Shown here: positions 53,601 to 62,900 of the stretch, in pieces
How positions within the stretch are numbered: position 1 is the first letter of the stretch
Layout: every line of letters starts with the position of its first letter
Assembly: GCF_963678635.1 (NCBI RefSeq)
Contig: NC_087062.1
Span: 14,306,670 to 14,370,669 of the forward strand
Length of the DNA: 64,000 bases
Reading direction: 5' to 3'
From: Symsagittifera roscoffensis
Taxonomy: Eukaryota > Xenacoelomorpha > Acoela > Convolutidae
Translations under genes and position numbers: made by a program
The notes under the pieces: model-generated
Databases searched by the model: none
The model's input: the letters and a program-made list of their open reading frames with translations, nothing else
Told to the model about the DNA's origin: nothing

Positions 53601-56547
53601 CATATCCCGGAGACAACGCAAATACTACTCTCAACGCCACTTTGTTGAATGTTCCCTCCTTTGTCGCGTCTACCACTTCACCCATTGACTCCAGGATGTC
53701 TTTTATCGCGGGCCATACTGCGTTTTCTGCTGTTGCAGGATCTCTGAGCCTGCTCAGAAAACCTCTACTGTGTAGATGGTCATTGATGCCAGCAAACACA
53801 ATCGTTATCGGGTTCATCTCCGTCTGCCTCTGTACCCCTATAGCCAATGACACTGATTGCAATAGGTCTAGGTCAACTGCGGCCAGCATTATGACGTCCG
53901 GCCAAAACAAAGACTTAGAGGTGTACACGAACTCTGAATTCGCTACTACCATGATCTTGGCCTTTCTCATTTCTGCTTTGTCGTAGGCGGCGAAGATGCT
54001 CTCATCTTTCTTTATTGCTGTCAATCCGCCATATCTCTGGGCATCACCATCTTGGTTCACTTGTTTTGGGTATACTCTCTCCTTCACATGACTAGGTGGT
54101 GTCGTCAGTTGCTTGAATATCTTCACGTGTTGTCCAATTGGCGCTCTCGCCGTCAGGAATCTTCCTGGCCTTTCCTTACGATTCCTCTCCTCATGGTTCA
54201 ATCTGACATCCTGCAACGGTCTTGCATTCACAGGTCCCATTGTGTTATTGGAGGGCAGTCCTTCCAAGTCAGCAAATCTTAAGGCTGTCGTGGAGCTGAA
54301 ATTTATGCTAGTGGCTATCAACCAGTCTACGCCGGTTATTGAGTATAATCTGCTGACGGATAGCGTCGCTCCATTTAGCATCCTCCTTGCATCTTCGATG
54401 AAGCTTACTTTCTGCAGGTCCAGCTTCATCAGTTCTTCTTTGTATATGTGCCAGGGAGACGGCATGGGTCTAGACCATAACAATGAGCCTCTGTTCGGTC
54501 TCTCTTCTCGACAGCTACTCGTTGTCTCCGATCTAGTGTCTGATCTGGACGTGCCTGCTACTCCTTCGTTTGGTTGGTTGACGGGTCCTATCCTTCTCCT
54601 AGGATGAATTGTCCTCCTCGTCGGTGCTTCTCCCAACCGATCCTGCACGTCAGTTCTTCGACCTGATTCGCTGGAGCTTTGTTGCCGGTAATTTATTGCG
54701 GCTGGGACTGTACCCAAACGCGTTTCCAGGTTAGGAGGCACAAAGGTAGTGATCACCGTATCATTCACCGTTCCCTCTTCCTTCAGTACTCCTGTGTCAG
54801 AGAGTTCTGCTTCTAACTCGTCCAACCGTTCTTGGAAGACTCGATTCAACCAAGCTTGTCCCTCGATGGTGTCAAAGTGGATGCCATCCGAAGTCAGTCT
54901 GGCTTGCTCCATGGCTCTCAATTCGTGTTCAATGTCCATAAGGATCATTCTTCCGGCATTTCGATTTGCTAGGTTTCTTATGATGTTGTTCCATCTCATG
55001 ACTCCCTCGTTGTGCCTTCTTCCTGATGCTGTCAGGTTTCTAGCGTTCATTGGCACCGTGCAAACGGTCAGTACCGCGCAACTGAACTTCTGCCAGAGAG
55101 TGGTGAACAAACACACCATCATTGATTCCCACTGTGCTTCCTGCTCGTCTGATCCTCTGGAGATATCATTCGTCCCAACTAATATCATCACACTGGGTAT
55201 CCTCCCGGGATTCATCAGCTCCACCATCCGGTATAATTGGGCAATTGTCGCGCCTCCAAAGGCCATCACCGTGGTGACCCATGAGGTCCTCAAATTCGTT
55301 AGCACTCGGACTAAGCTGTCTCCCAATATCAGGTGAGATGTCCCGAGTGGTGGTTGCTGCAGGTTCACAGCCGGGCTCCAGGTAGCTCGATTGAAGCAGG
55401 CTCTCGGATCTGTCTCCGGAACTCCCGTGAAATTATGCTTTAATTGATTATTCTTCTGCACGTCCATTACACGAGACACTTTCTTCGCTGGCATCTTCCT
55501 TACTTTTCTCTCTGTGATCTTCGAACTCCCCCTGAGTGGCGTCACGTCACTTATCCCTTGTCTGATTATTGTCTGGGAGAGTTGTACTCTGCCCGTATCG
55601 TCAATCGTTCCATAGGGTGCAGTCACCCCGGAACCTGGTGCATTCTTGTTAGCGACCAATCGTCCAGCGGTCTCTATCAGTTTTCTCACTGTCTGTTCTA
55701 CGACGGGATCACCCAAGGTGTCACTAGGATCCGGGATTGTTACTCGGTTCGTCTCTGCTGGAAGCCGTGTCTCCGTTGTTTGACTCATTTCTCGAGGTGT
55801 CAAGAGCTCCATCGGGGACTGCCCACGAGGAATATCCCTTGCAGGTATCACTTTCTCAATGGACGTCGTCAACGCCACCTGCTCCGATCGCTCTTTGTAT
55901 TCCTGCCTTAAGCGTTCGATCTCTTGACCCTGCTTTTTGTTGCAGTCTTCAAACAACTTTCTCCACATGTCCCGGTCTTCCTCCATCGCCAGCATGGTCT
56001 TCGTCATATCGTCTAACTCCTTCTTCGTACTTCTCAACTGATCGTTCATCTCGTCCAGATCTTGTATGGTTTGGTTCGTCTGAACCTTCTGTGTTACTCT
56101 CGCCCCTTTTGGTGGCACAGCTACTCTCAGTGGTGAACCAGACGAGGTCGCCTCACTGTTCATCTCCTGATGCATTCTCGTCAGCCCAGGTTTGGGCTTG
56201 GAGGGCATTGGCATCTCACCTGGTTGGTAAGTCCTAGAACTTCCCAACCCAGGCTCATTCGCCAAGTCACTCCCTGAGAGAGCCCCGTTTCTCCACCTCA
56301 TCACTCTCATGTTCGGGCGGTCTAGTACTCCTCTTTCTCCATATGCTGCCATCAACAGGACTTCCGTGGGGCGGTCCCCACGGTTGTCGTGCCCCAAGAT
56401 GTTAATCAGGGCGGTCAGCAACATGACCACCTCTGGGTCCTCCAGAGCGAAGTCTCGTTCGATCAGCCGACGATAGATCGCATCTACCATCGGTCCTACA
56501 TATGCCTCTGCCAGGTCCATCAATTCATCCAGGTTGAAATTGTCCAT
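47602..56547 (-). CDS. Giant third frame of the Ty3/gypsy element: SGNH-hydrolase polyprotein, 2981 residues
   Basis: A single uninterrupted frame in the env position. Residues about 155-235 form a Gln/Glu/Lys-rich coiled coil. At 400-570 is an SGNH/GDSL hydrolase fold: block I LILGDSLVRVL (Ser411), block II FGGATI, block III VGTND (458-461), block V SDGIHFD (Asp554, His557). At about 862-1050 is a second, degenerate SGNH-like domain (VVANSEFV, IVFAGINDHL) without a D..H block. At 1660-1790 is a Ser/Asp/Gly/Glu-rich spacer. A basic stretch AKRKRVEE (1944-1951) could be a nuclear signal. I recognise nothing in the last 1000 residues. No signal peptide, furin site or convincing membrane anchor is seen, so it does not look like an envelope protein. 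The start ATG has A at -3 and G at +4. It is probably expressed from a spliced RNA. Confidence 0.85.
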   Translation of the reverse strand: MDNFNLDELMDLAEAYVGPMVDAIYRRLIERDFALEDPEVVMLLTALINILGHDNRGDRPTEVLLMAAYGERGVLDRPNMRVMRWRNGALSGSDLANEPGLGSSRTYQPGEMPMPSKPKPGLTRMHQEMNSEATSSGSPLRVAVPPKGARVTQKVQTNQTIQDLDEMNDQLRSTKKELDDMTKTMLAMEEDRDMWRKLFEDCNKKQGQEIERLRQEYKERSEQVALTTSIEKVIPARDIPRGQSPMELLTPREMSQTTETRLPAETNRVTIPDPSDTLGDPVVEQTVRKLIETAGRLVANKNAPGSGVTAPYGTIDDTGRVQLSQTIIRQGISDVTPLRGSSKITERKVRKMPAKKVSRVMDVQKNNQLKHNFTGVPETDPRACFNRATWSPAVNLQQPPLGTSHLILGDSLVRVLTNLRTSWVTTVMAFGGATIAQLYRMVELMNPGRIPSVMILVGTNDISRGSDEQEAQWESMMVCLFTTLWQKFSCAVLTVCTVPMNARNLTASGRRHNEGVMRWNNIIRNLANRNAGRMILMDIEHELRAMEQARLTSDGIHFDTIEGQAWLNRVFQERLDELEAELSDTGVLKEEGTVNDTVITTFVPPNLETRLGTVPAAINYRQQSSSESGRRTDVQDRLGEAPTRRTIHPRRRIGPVNQPNEGVAGTSRSDTRSETTSSCREERPNRGSLLWSRPMPSPWHIYKEELMKLDLQKVSFIEDARRMLNGATLSVSRLYSITGVDWLIATSINFSSTTALRFADLEGLPSNNTMGPVNARPLQDVRLNHEERNRKERPGRFLTARAPIGQHVKIFKQLTTPPSHVKERVYPKQVNQDGDAQRYGGLTAIKKDESIFAAYDKAEMRKAKIMVVANSEFVYTSKSLFWPDVIMLAAVDLDLLQSVSLAIGVQRQTEMNPITIVFAGINDHLHSRGFLSRLRDPATAENAVWPAIKDILESMGEVVDATKEGTFNKVALRVVFALSPGYAYLPDGLKFVYAMVTLLSEGKYDVIISAPNRMIEMENLRPLKAELPAVWSDISNAMRGFKDHALHMLVLDEVLGLELSNFSRQLKLKPGIDDDHRVITAMSNDLWFRAMEVASEDTRRKNSLETRAHLEAMVLRTKPEANQWLHLNPRVAALGADAFQQGPVMITKMYAYLLKEVNLAENAGEKTAEFVNRMCQITPETFWTQEVKGQEGFERTDSMLEGLGAGWTASFLAKVYPKVSHYLIKEFLQAVVKVSIVELIALFVTFGAENFVKGPVILLTDGIQNLRLDGLLTLIAITHGNLGGLMKLARCPEQMTERVRNLDMKKSTDSWNKIRDLRHTLIQYLLQQNRFGTGEDETIEREEDVRRHVGGMPLLTDLSLAMRIDPLALIRGVTEFVTVIYGPAVTFAFPDVKVEAYRRSVLHLNLISAVDGSTLNWCEQHALRELMSEDLLFAKISEPEMTVINFDDHFCDRMGEVERGHIEVFPKLWNLRPYDKTNGEMTRVPRLTAAYHKVREETKDWGDYKKLPEAIPEFPLIRRMLLGAVSVVQTPRLRAFETNKRRVGNFSATMDPYFVGRNAAVLQYTRFAYTDQATRRRISSAATPKPEGFDEEWRRLGSAPMRMRGRTELPEASVILTSVRKEMKVAGILQTRIFLAPFGCEETKVVHGEEEDKSAGTLLIPRFQEEADDDKQGPSNSNGDKSEGDDGQGGNRQTEEPMQQDQAGGEDDRASTGGTSSLDFNIFSDLENNADTLETTEPADEGISTLEPPSAFEEMKRNLPESSSPGNTRNNDQRILMESPRRRRIEASARVPFLGTLPEEEWEVHHRDHESRTGCKLDRVAFMEEVWTVIQSYGTQSILKTGLNQPLVREVLDKLDECEGRLSELLIDSATDESEANSPIKMTPQDNEGEVVYLSRTRRGTMRSKMVIDKINAMKMKLGSRVMPRRIGKTKVDSEISMKAGNSAKRKRVEEVMDLGQGDYQLSGTDRILTDIAMVPPILMAGLKSTGYKSKRSDRTLTGATLEMEILSQCGESKMRDFKPSPMNHGKGSVAGQLTPVEYNRLTVSETVSIDEPTGGYMEMLEYRNSARGHVMALEEEKAMEGYLETMLQGTTLKQKAYGTLASSDVQAETIEQLVSLPWKAVVLRYFEEEMRTTPRIHALVAVPYVRTELQLRLAWCMMGLTSEEYDSGERKRSKEEKVFLMTNLRDLIVQEGAAVACAKRRDALCFIRFLIEQISVPALSTCVKMLKEGDERTKAMFLLAMLDMQQSKPMRVNMKEPEELEPMKKIDEIRRFSNKELRLTKESMGALPKSSEYCGPIKKKSYSYVSGIIGIAYNPFLSEDIRDCFFDFEQAVLLRFWTSRIVTTKSVNNPQAKLGLVLEEEVTAPSVPKSDKRVEFGLGFSDELLRTSLMAVWELMKPSWCPSPNADSILRATQDVQRELNVDCNLRDLNIIYNVMITASKSNGEDRVELPGWGPEDWVKPGSCLAEVCGLEGHVCGSLDCVKTLEKQHKQLTVLFENVVMKARTETELIADCHGGTDVNLVTALGFYSMFGSLESLLNLEQKHEMVTAISVEVFPGVLQTEQKYIGKWREAIETEMNIRHSETYCRPSGARYLVGSTLAPMCKSRYPVHFVAVDVKSTRTIVDQAFSVPKCVRLARMSEKSYELLCKIFSAVPERTKEELESILGKKFMGYVSGNFSDFEKQKQRGSTVTDYNAVDENDEIHRVMMEVEPLLEASGKRNWRSIMLTHDEFPCHCLLQTWWYPKRSNLVLIWDSGELLSMGLPDSSQPITIVIVGVMMAIRWLEAYVRENNRQEAPTREQLQKLDCLKDLDLFETMCKVLNIPMEVKKIWARKRLMPWFRANMTAWLYEYAKKHMSKHGRVYSEYQLDIGAGAFKRAFVTHRNAVTTAVKRISRTSERSGNEKAEMLKEDLERNVTLCLHNSFCRNRESNVDPLPCCKQRVEEQKCWRTASNSVRIVNDVLQDTETESAESASQEEEMEH
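53398..53964 (-). other. Second, degenerate SGNH-like domain
   Basis: Residues 862-1050. Block I-like VVANSEFV keeps a Ser, block III-like FAGINDHLH keeps Asn-Asp, but no D..H block is found. Probably an inactive duplicate. Confidence 0.5.
54838..55350 (-). other. SGNH/GDSL hydrolase domain of the third frame
   Basis: Residues 400-570. All key SGNH positions are visible: nucleophile Ser in GDS, oxyanion Gly in GGATI, Asn in GTND, and Asp and His in SDGIHF. Members of this superfamily are esterases, lipases or acetylhydrolases; the substrate is unknown. Confidence 0.8.
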
Positions 56548-56953
56548 ACTGTTCTTTCCAAGTTTGATTTGATTTCGATTTCAAGTTTTGACTCAAGTGA
56601 GCAATTAAATGATCAATCAGGATCTAGAAAAGAAATCACGAATGTCACACTTGTCAATTTCACCCTAACATACATCGTTAAAATTTTCTTAAAGACAGTT
56701 CAGATAAAAAGATATTTATCCTAAAATTTATTAAAATCAATTGGTTTCTAAAATTTTGGAATTCGACCTAAGATTGGACAGTCCAAACTTTGGATCTATT
56801 CCCAAGATCGTCATTTAGTTGTTCATGGTCACTAACCCCTACTTACCCATGATCTTAATAACCTAACACATAACATAACATAACATAACATGACACACAT
56901 ATCACATATTACATGTAACTCGGTCTTTGGCCTAACACCCTCTCGCTCATCAC
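56548..56953 (-). other. Gap between pol and the third frame, with splice acceptor and TAACA repeats
   Basis: On the minus strand GATTTCTTTTCTAG (AG at 56625-56624) is a strong acceptor match, 76 bp before the third frame's ATG. Near 56865-56890 a simple repeat of ATAAC units follows the pol stop. Confidence 0.6.
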
Positions 56954-59900
56954 TCAGCCTATACTTAAGTAATATTTCTTATGTAGATATACTTGTATGT
57001 TCGTATCAGAGAATATCACGTGTACAAGCGCGTACAATTCCCGAGGATGCAGTCTTCCTCTATTTGGATCGTACACTGGAAGCGAAAGCTCCTTCACGTC
57101 CATTTCCACAAGGAAGTCCCTCAGCCTCGTCAAAGACAAGACTAGATTTTCTGGGTCCACGTGTTGCTTCTCTGTCGCCCTCGTTACCAGGAAGCATAAG
57201 TACTTTCCCGGTATTTGCGACACCGCCGGGGGTAAGGCTGCTACGCCCCCTATCCCTGGTCTTTGCTTCCAAAGGAATTCCACGTTTTTGTATTCCCTCT
57301 TAAAATCTGCCGCTAGCGCCGTCCTAAAACTCATGTCTGCGGTGATAGCTACCGCACATGTTCTGTTTGTGAGTATGAAATCACTGTCTGTTAGTATTAT
57401 GTTACTAGAATATTCATTTGGTAAATTAAAATATGACTCAACTACCCTGCCTATGTCAGGTTTCTTAGGTTCTTCACCTGTTTCTGCTTCTAAGTTTCCT
57501 GTTTCTCTTGCTATTCTCAATTTTTTTATTATCAAGTTTTCAGTGTGGGTAAGTCCTACCCCCACTCCCCGGACAAAAATATCCATCGGCGTCCCCGTCG
57601 ATCGCATACCGGGTATTAAGTCAAGATTAGAAGCTGGAATGAGAAGTTGTCCTTCCTGGGCAGCCCAGGAAGGATCATCTCGTTCGGTCTTAATGTATTT
57701 CGCGCTTTCGCGATCTACGTCTTGAATCGTAACGCTGGTCTTTTCAGGGTCTGATGTCATTTCGTTCAGCCACTCTAAGACACGCAGGTTCGTCAGGTCT
57801 TGTTCATTTGACTGCTGTTGCTCATCGTCGAACTCCACCTCGGGTTTCGACCAGTCGTCAACCCACTCATCGTTGTGATCATCGACTATGTCAATGTCCT
57901 GTGACACTGTTATTTCCTCTAAACCCACTACTTCCTCCACTATTTTCTTTAGATCTATCCTATCCACTACAAAGTCGTCACCGTAAGGATTGTATTTCTT
58001 TCTTAGTCTCGTCCCGTCTTTCTGACGAGTCTGCATCGTGAACGGAAGATCTGGTTCCATGTTCTTGGGAACCTCTGTCTGTTCGGAATCCTGCCAATCT
58101 TCCTCTGCGTAGGGCAAGGTTTCATCGTCCGCTTCGATCTGTTCGTTTGGATCCAGGTCCAATGGTGTATCCGTACCTTCCTCTACGACTTCGTTTCCAT
58201 CGTTCTTCTCCCTGGTGCCTTTTTCATTGACCTCACAAGCAGGATCCATCATTAGATAATCCCCTTCTTCCATGTCTGCAGGTATACACCAGTCTTCTGT
58301 CGATGGATTGTGTGGCTTGATGTTCTCGTAGTGGGCGGCTCGTCCAGTACTCAGTCTATAAAAGCGTCCCTCTTGGTGCACCTCTGTAATCATGAAGGGT
58401 CCCCTCCACTTCTTCAGAAGCTTTTTTGTCCCTTTCGGTGGTATAACGTTCTGAAATACCCATACGTAGTCTCCCACCGAGTAAGCCTTTGCACCAGCTG
58501 CTTTCTTGTCGAATCTTTTCCTCTGCCTTGCCTGTGCCTGCTGAGTGTTTCGTCTACACAAGTCGTTCAACTCCTGTTGGCGTCTGATCACATCCCTTAC
58601 GTAGACCTGTGGGGATGTTTTCTTTCCCTCATACTCTGGGTAGAAGAATGTCAAGGGTAAAGATTTCTCGTGTCCCGTCAGCATCATGTGTGGACTGACT
58701 CCAGTGGTGGAGTGTTGCGTGCTATTATAAGCTCCCATCACCTGTGGAAGGTATCTGTCCCAATCGGTCATATACCTGGAACAGTATACTCTCAGCATCG
58801 ATACTAACGTCCTATTCTGTCTTTCCACTAAGCCATTCGTCTGAGGGTGGTATGTCGTGGAGTGAGCCTGAGCGACCTGTGACCGTCTCATAAGCTCTTT
58901 CGTAAGCTCGCCTACGAAAGCCGTTCCATTGTCCGATTGAAACGTCATTGGACATCCGTGTCTTGCTATCCACGAATTGATCAGGTGGTCGCATGTCTCT
59001 TCCGCTGAGGCAGTTATGCAGGGCACGGCCTCTGCATACTTCGTGAAGTGATCTATCATGACCAAGACTTGGTTGTAACCGCTGTCTGTCATGCATATCT
59101 TCTGGTGATCTATCTGCACCACCTCGTTGAATTCAGACGACTCAATTGATTGTAAAGGAAATCGCAACTTCCTAGGATCCTTGACCTGTTGGCATGACAG
59201 ACATGCTGTCACCCATTTCTCGCATGCCTTTTTCATCCCAGGCCACTCAAAGCGCTTCAGGATCCTCTGATACACTTTGTCGATCCCTTGATGGCCCATC
59301 TGATCATGCGACCTGAATAATAGTTCTGTCTGATAGAGTTGCGGCAACACTATCGCGTTATATTTGTATAAGACCTTGTCTTCTTCTCTTCTCCTGCAAG
59401 CCACGATCCCGTCCTTGTTCAGATATAATCTCCCCTCCTTCTGCATGAAGTATTGTCTCAGGATCCTATAGCTGTCTTCTTCCAGGTCACCTTTGTCAGG
59501 TGCACCGTTTTCTATCCACCTTTTTAGGTTGCTTGTCATGCGATCATTTCTCTGCGCCCTTAGAAGGTCCGAGAGTCTGTATCTCGCCTTCAAGTACGTC
59601 TTCATGATTCTCATCTGACTGTTCAGCTCGTTGGGCTGATGTGTGTCTTCTTCCATCTTAACGCACCAAATCTTCGCCAACGGTTGTGTTTCTTGTTGAA
59701 ACGGCTGAAGATCAGTCCTGACTACCTCTTTCTGCGGCAACAGGCTTATCGAACGTTTCGATACCGCTATCGTTTCTAAGTCATCCGCTGCGTTGTCAAA
59801 GACTCTTTCGCTTGGTATTAGGTAGCGATCACTGTCAGGATCCTGGTACACCTCTCTGTCCAGGTTTCTCGCCCGAGTTTCCACTAGTAGCGTGTGTATC

Positions 59901-62900
59901 GCCAGTTCTGACAGTTCTGATCCCGAGGTCGAATCCCTGTCTGAATAGGTGTTCATTCTCGAGCTTTCTGACTTATCATCCGTCGAAGGTGTTGTGCCGG
60001 AGACTGCACGCTCCTCCAGATCATGTCCGTATTTCCTTCGCATCCATCTGAACTCCCCGGACAAAACTTTGTTCTCTAGGTCCTGTTTCTCATCAGGAAT
60101 TTTCTCGTCTATCTCGGACTCCCCGGACAAATTTCCTTGTCCCGGGTGTTGATCTTGTGATCGCTGGTTTTTCTCCTCATCCTTCTCCCCGGACAAATAG
60201 TCTTGCAGCAGATTTTGTTCTACAACTTCACCGTCTTTATCCCGGTCTACAAAAGTGACAGTTTTCTTTTGCCTGCCGCTCTCCTGTCCTTTCTGTCCGT
60301 AAAAAGTACTGGTTAAAATCTCTTGGGGTATTGAGGATACTAGTTGCTGAACTATTGTCCTACAATCCCTCTTGTTCTCTTCGTGTTGTCGTCTGGACGG
60401 CACGATCTTCACCTTCTCACTGATTGTCAGCGATGCCGCTGCTGCTGTCCACTCGGGGTCATCTCTGGTCACTTCTCTTTCTAACAATCCACCCAGCATC
60501 CGCATTACTTGTGGTGTGACTTGCACCGTTTTATCCAATAATGAGAGGCTGTTTATATTCATGCGAGAGAGTTCTTGCTGGACCAGGTTCGAGCGCAGCA
60601 ACAAATCTAAGGGGACTGGATCCTCCTTGGACAGGATCTTTATCTCAGCTGCTTTCTCTACAGGTAACTCAGGATGCCCTGGAATTGGATGTCCAGACTT
60701 ATCCAACCATCTCGTTAAGGGAAGCGCTTCATAAGTTTCTTTGTCCAGAAACGAGAATCCCTCCTTTACTTCCGCCTGATTGGCCTGCTTCTGCTCCAAT
60801 CTTTCATAGAACTCAGTTTTCTTGCTGAGACTGTCAGCATTCTGATGTTTATCACGCATCCTATGTTCGATTATCATATGGTAGCCATCCAATCTGACTA
60901 TCCATCTACCAATATAACTCTGATCCATCGAGTAGGTCTTCAACCAGGATAACGCTCTGTTGTCCACGCGTAACTTGAAGGGAGCGCTCCCCAAGTATGC
61001 ACGGTACTTTTCCACGAAGGTGACTACTGCAAACATCTCTGCTTTCGGTGCGCCATATTTCATCTCTGTGTCACTCAAGACCTTGCTGCCGTATGCAATG
61101 GGACGGAGGACTGTTCTTCCGTTCCATTCTTGCTCCTGATGCAATATTCCTGAGATGGCCACTACCGATGCGTCTGTGTCAAGGACATACATGCCCTTTT
61201 CTGTAGGCATGCCCAGCACTGGCGCTTCGCACAGTTCCCGCTTTATGTTCTCGAAAGCAACTTGTGCCTCATCATTCCATTCGAACTTTTTCCCTTTGTT
61301 GCGCATCAGCTTCTGCATCGGGTACACCTTGTCCGCGTATCCTTTTATGAATTCTCGGTAGTAATTGGCAAACCCTAGGAAGCTCATGAGCTGTGTGTCC
61401 GTTCTAGGAGCTTTCCATGTCAGCACAGCCTCTACTGCTTCTGGATCTGGCCTCACACCATGCCGGTCCACCATTCTCCCCAGGTACTTGATCGAATCCC
61501 TAAGGATTTCACATTTCGATGGTTTGCATTTCAAGCCTGCTCTTTTCATACATCCGAAGACCTCATCGAGTCGATCAATGTGATCCTCCAGGGTTGGTGT
61601 CGCTATGACTACGTCGTCCACGTAGCACATCAAGAGATTCCCGTACTTTTTGGTCACTCCTGTCAAAGCCTGAGCCATCAGCCTTTGAAAGGTTGCTGTC
61701 GCATTGCACAAGCCGAAGGGCATCCTCTTCCACTGGTACAACCCCAATTCGCACGCGAATCCTGTTTTCTCCCTGTCCTTCTTTCGCAGAGGAACCTGCC
61801 AGAAGGCAGAACCCAAGTCCAATGTGGTGAAGAACTTTGCATCACCAAGTTTGGATAGGCTCTCGTCTATTCGCGGTATCGGGTACGCATCTTTAATCGT
61901 TACCGCGTTCAAGTAACGAAAGTCGCAACAAAATCTAAGCTGCCCCCCTTTCTTTTTCGCCATTACTACTCCGCAAGCCCATGGTGATTTCGAGGGTTCT
62001 ATCATGTCGTATTCAAGCAACATTTCTATTTCCGCTCGGCACGCTTCCGATTTATGTGGCGTCATTCGCCTTGCGCCTTCCCTATGGGGAACGGCGCCCT
62101 CTTCTAGTTCGATTTCGTGTTCGACGAAATTACAGCAACCGATGTCCGCCTTATGTTTTGAAAATACTTCGGCGTTCCGATCTAGGAGGTCCCGCAATTT
62201 TTCAAAATCTCCCTCACCTATTTTTCCTTTTAAATGTTCTATTTCTGGCAAAACCGGTTTGTCAGAATCTAGTTCATATGACGAGGGGCGTTCCGGAAAA
62301 TTCGAGCAGCTTGATAAGCCGTCGTCCGTTTCGGATTTCATTGAAAACAATTTACGAATAGATTTTAATTCATCAATCCTCTTTAAAATTTTATCTTTAT
62401 TTGCATGATAAGGACAGTCTTTCACACTATATTTCTTCAAGTTTTGTGTCTCTTCATAGTCGGTCCTCATCGGCAATGCGTAACCAAGCTTCTTTCCACG
62501 CTGGATTGAAACCGTGGTGTCCAGTGTGTTCAACAACACACTGACACACAGTCCGTTTCGCGTTACCGAGAAGCTCCGGCCTAAAATCACCGAACTCTGA
62601 CTATTTGGATTCGGTACTAAGCAAACCTGTTTACTATCACTTAACGAATTTAAATTTCTCATTCTAAAAATCGCTACTACAGCTTGTCCTGGTTGTAACT
62701 TTACTTTTCTATCCAAAAAAACTGGTACCTTATTTTCATCTGTTATTATCCTATTAATGGGTCTCTTAACATACTTTCGGTCCGGGTTTCTAATCCGTAT
62801 TAGACCGTTGTTTAAGTCAATCATCACGTCAAAGTTCCTGACAAAATCTCTGCCCAAGATGAATTGGTCGGCGTCGTCCAGATTCTCTACCACCAGGAAG

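Noticed and set aside
47602-56547. Third frame as a retroviral-type envelope gene
   Set aside because: No signal peptide, furin-type site, fusion peptide or C-terminal membrane anchor is seen. The recognised domain is a cytosolic-type hydrolase fold, and the length is several times that of an envelope gene.
47573-56724. Many + strand frames of 60-243 codons opposite the giant third frame
   Set aside because: They are shadows of the long minus-strand frame and show no domain motifs.
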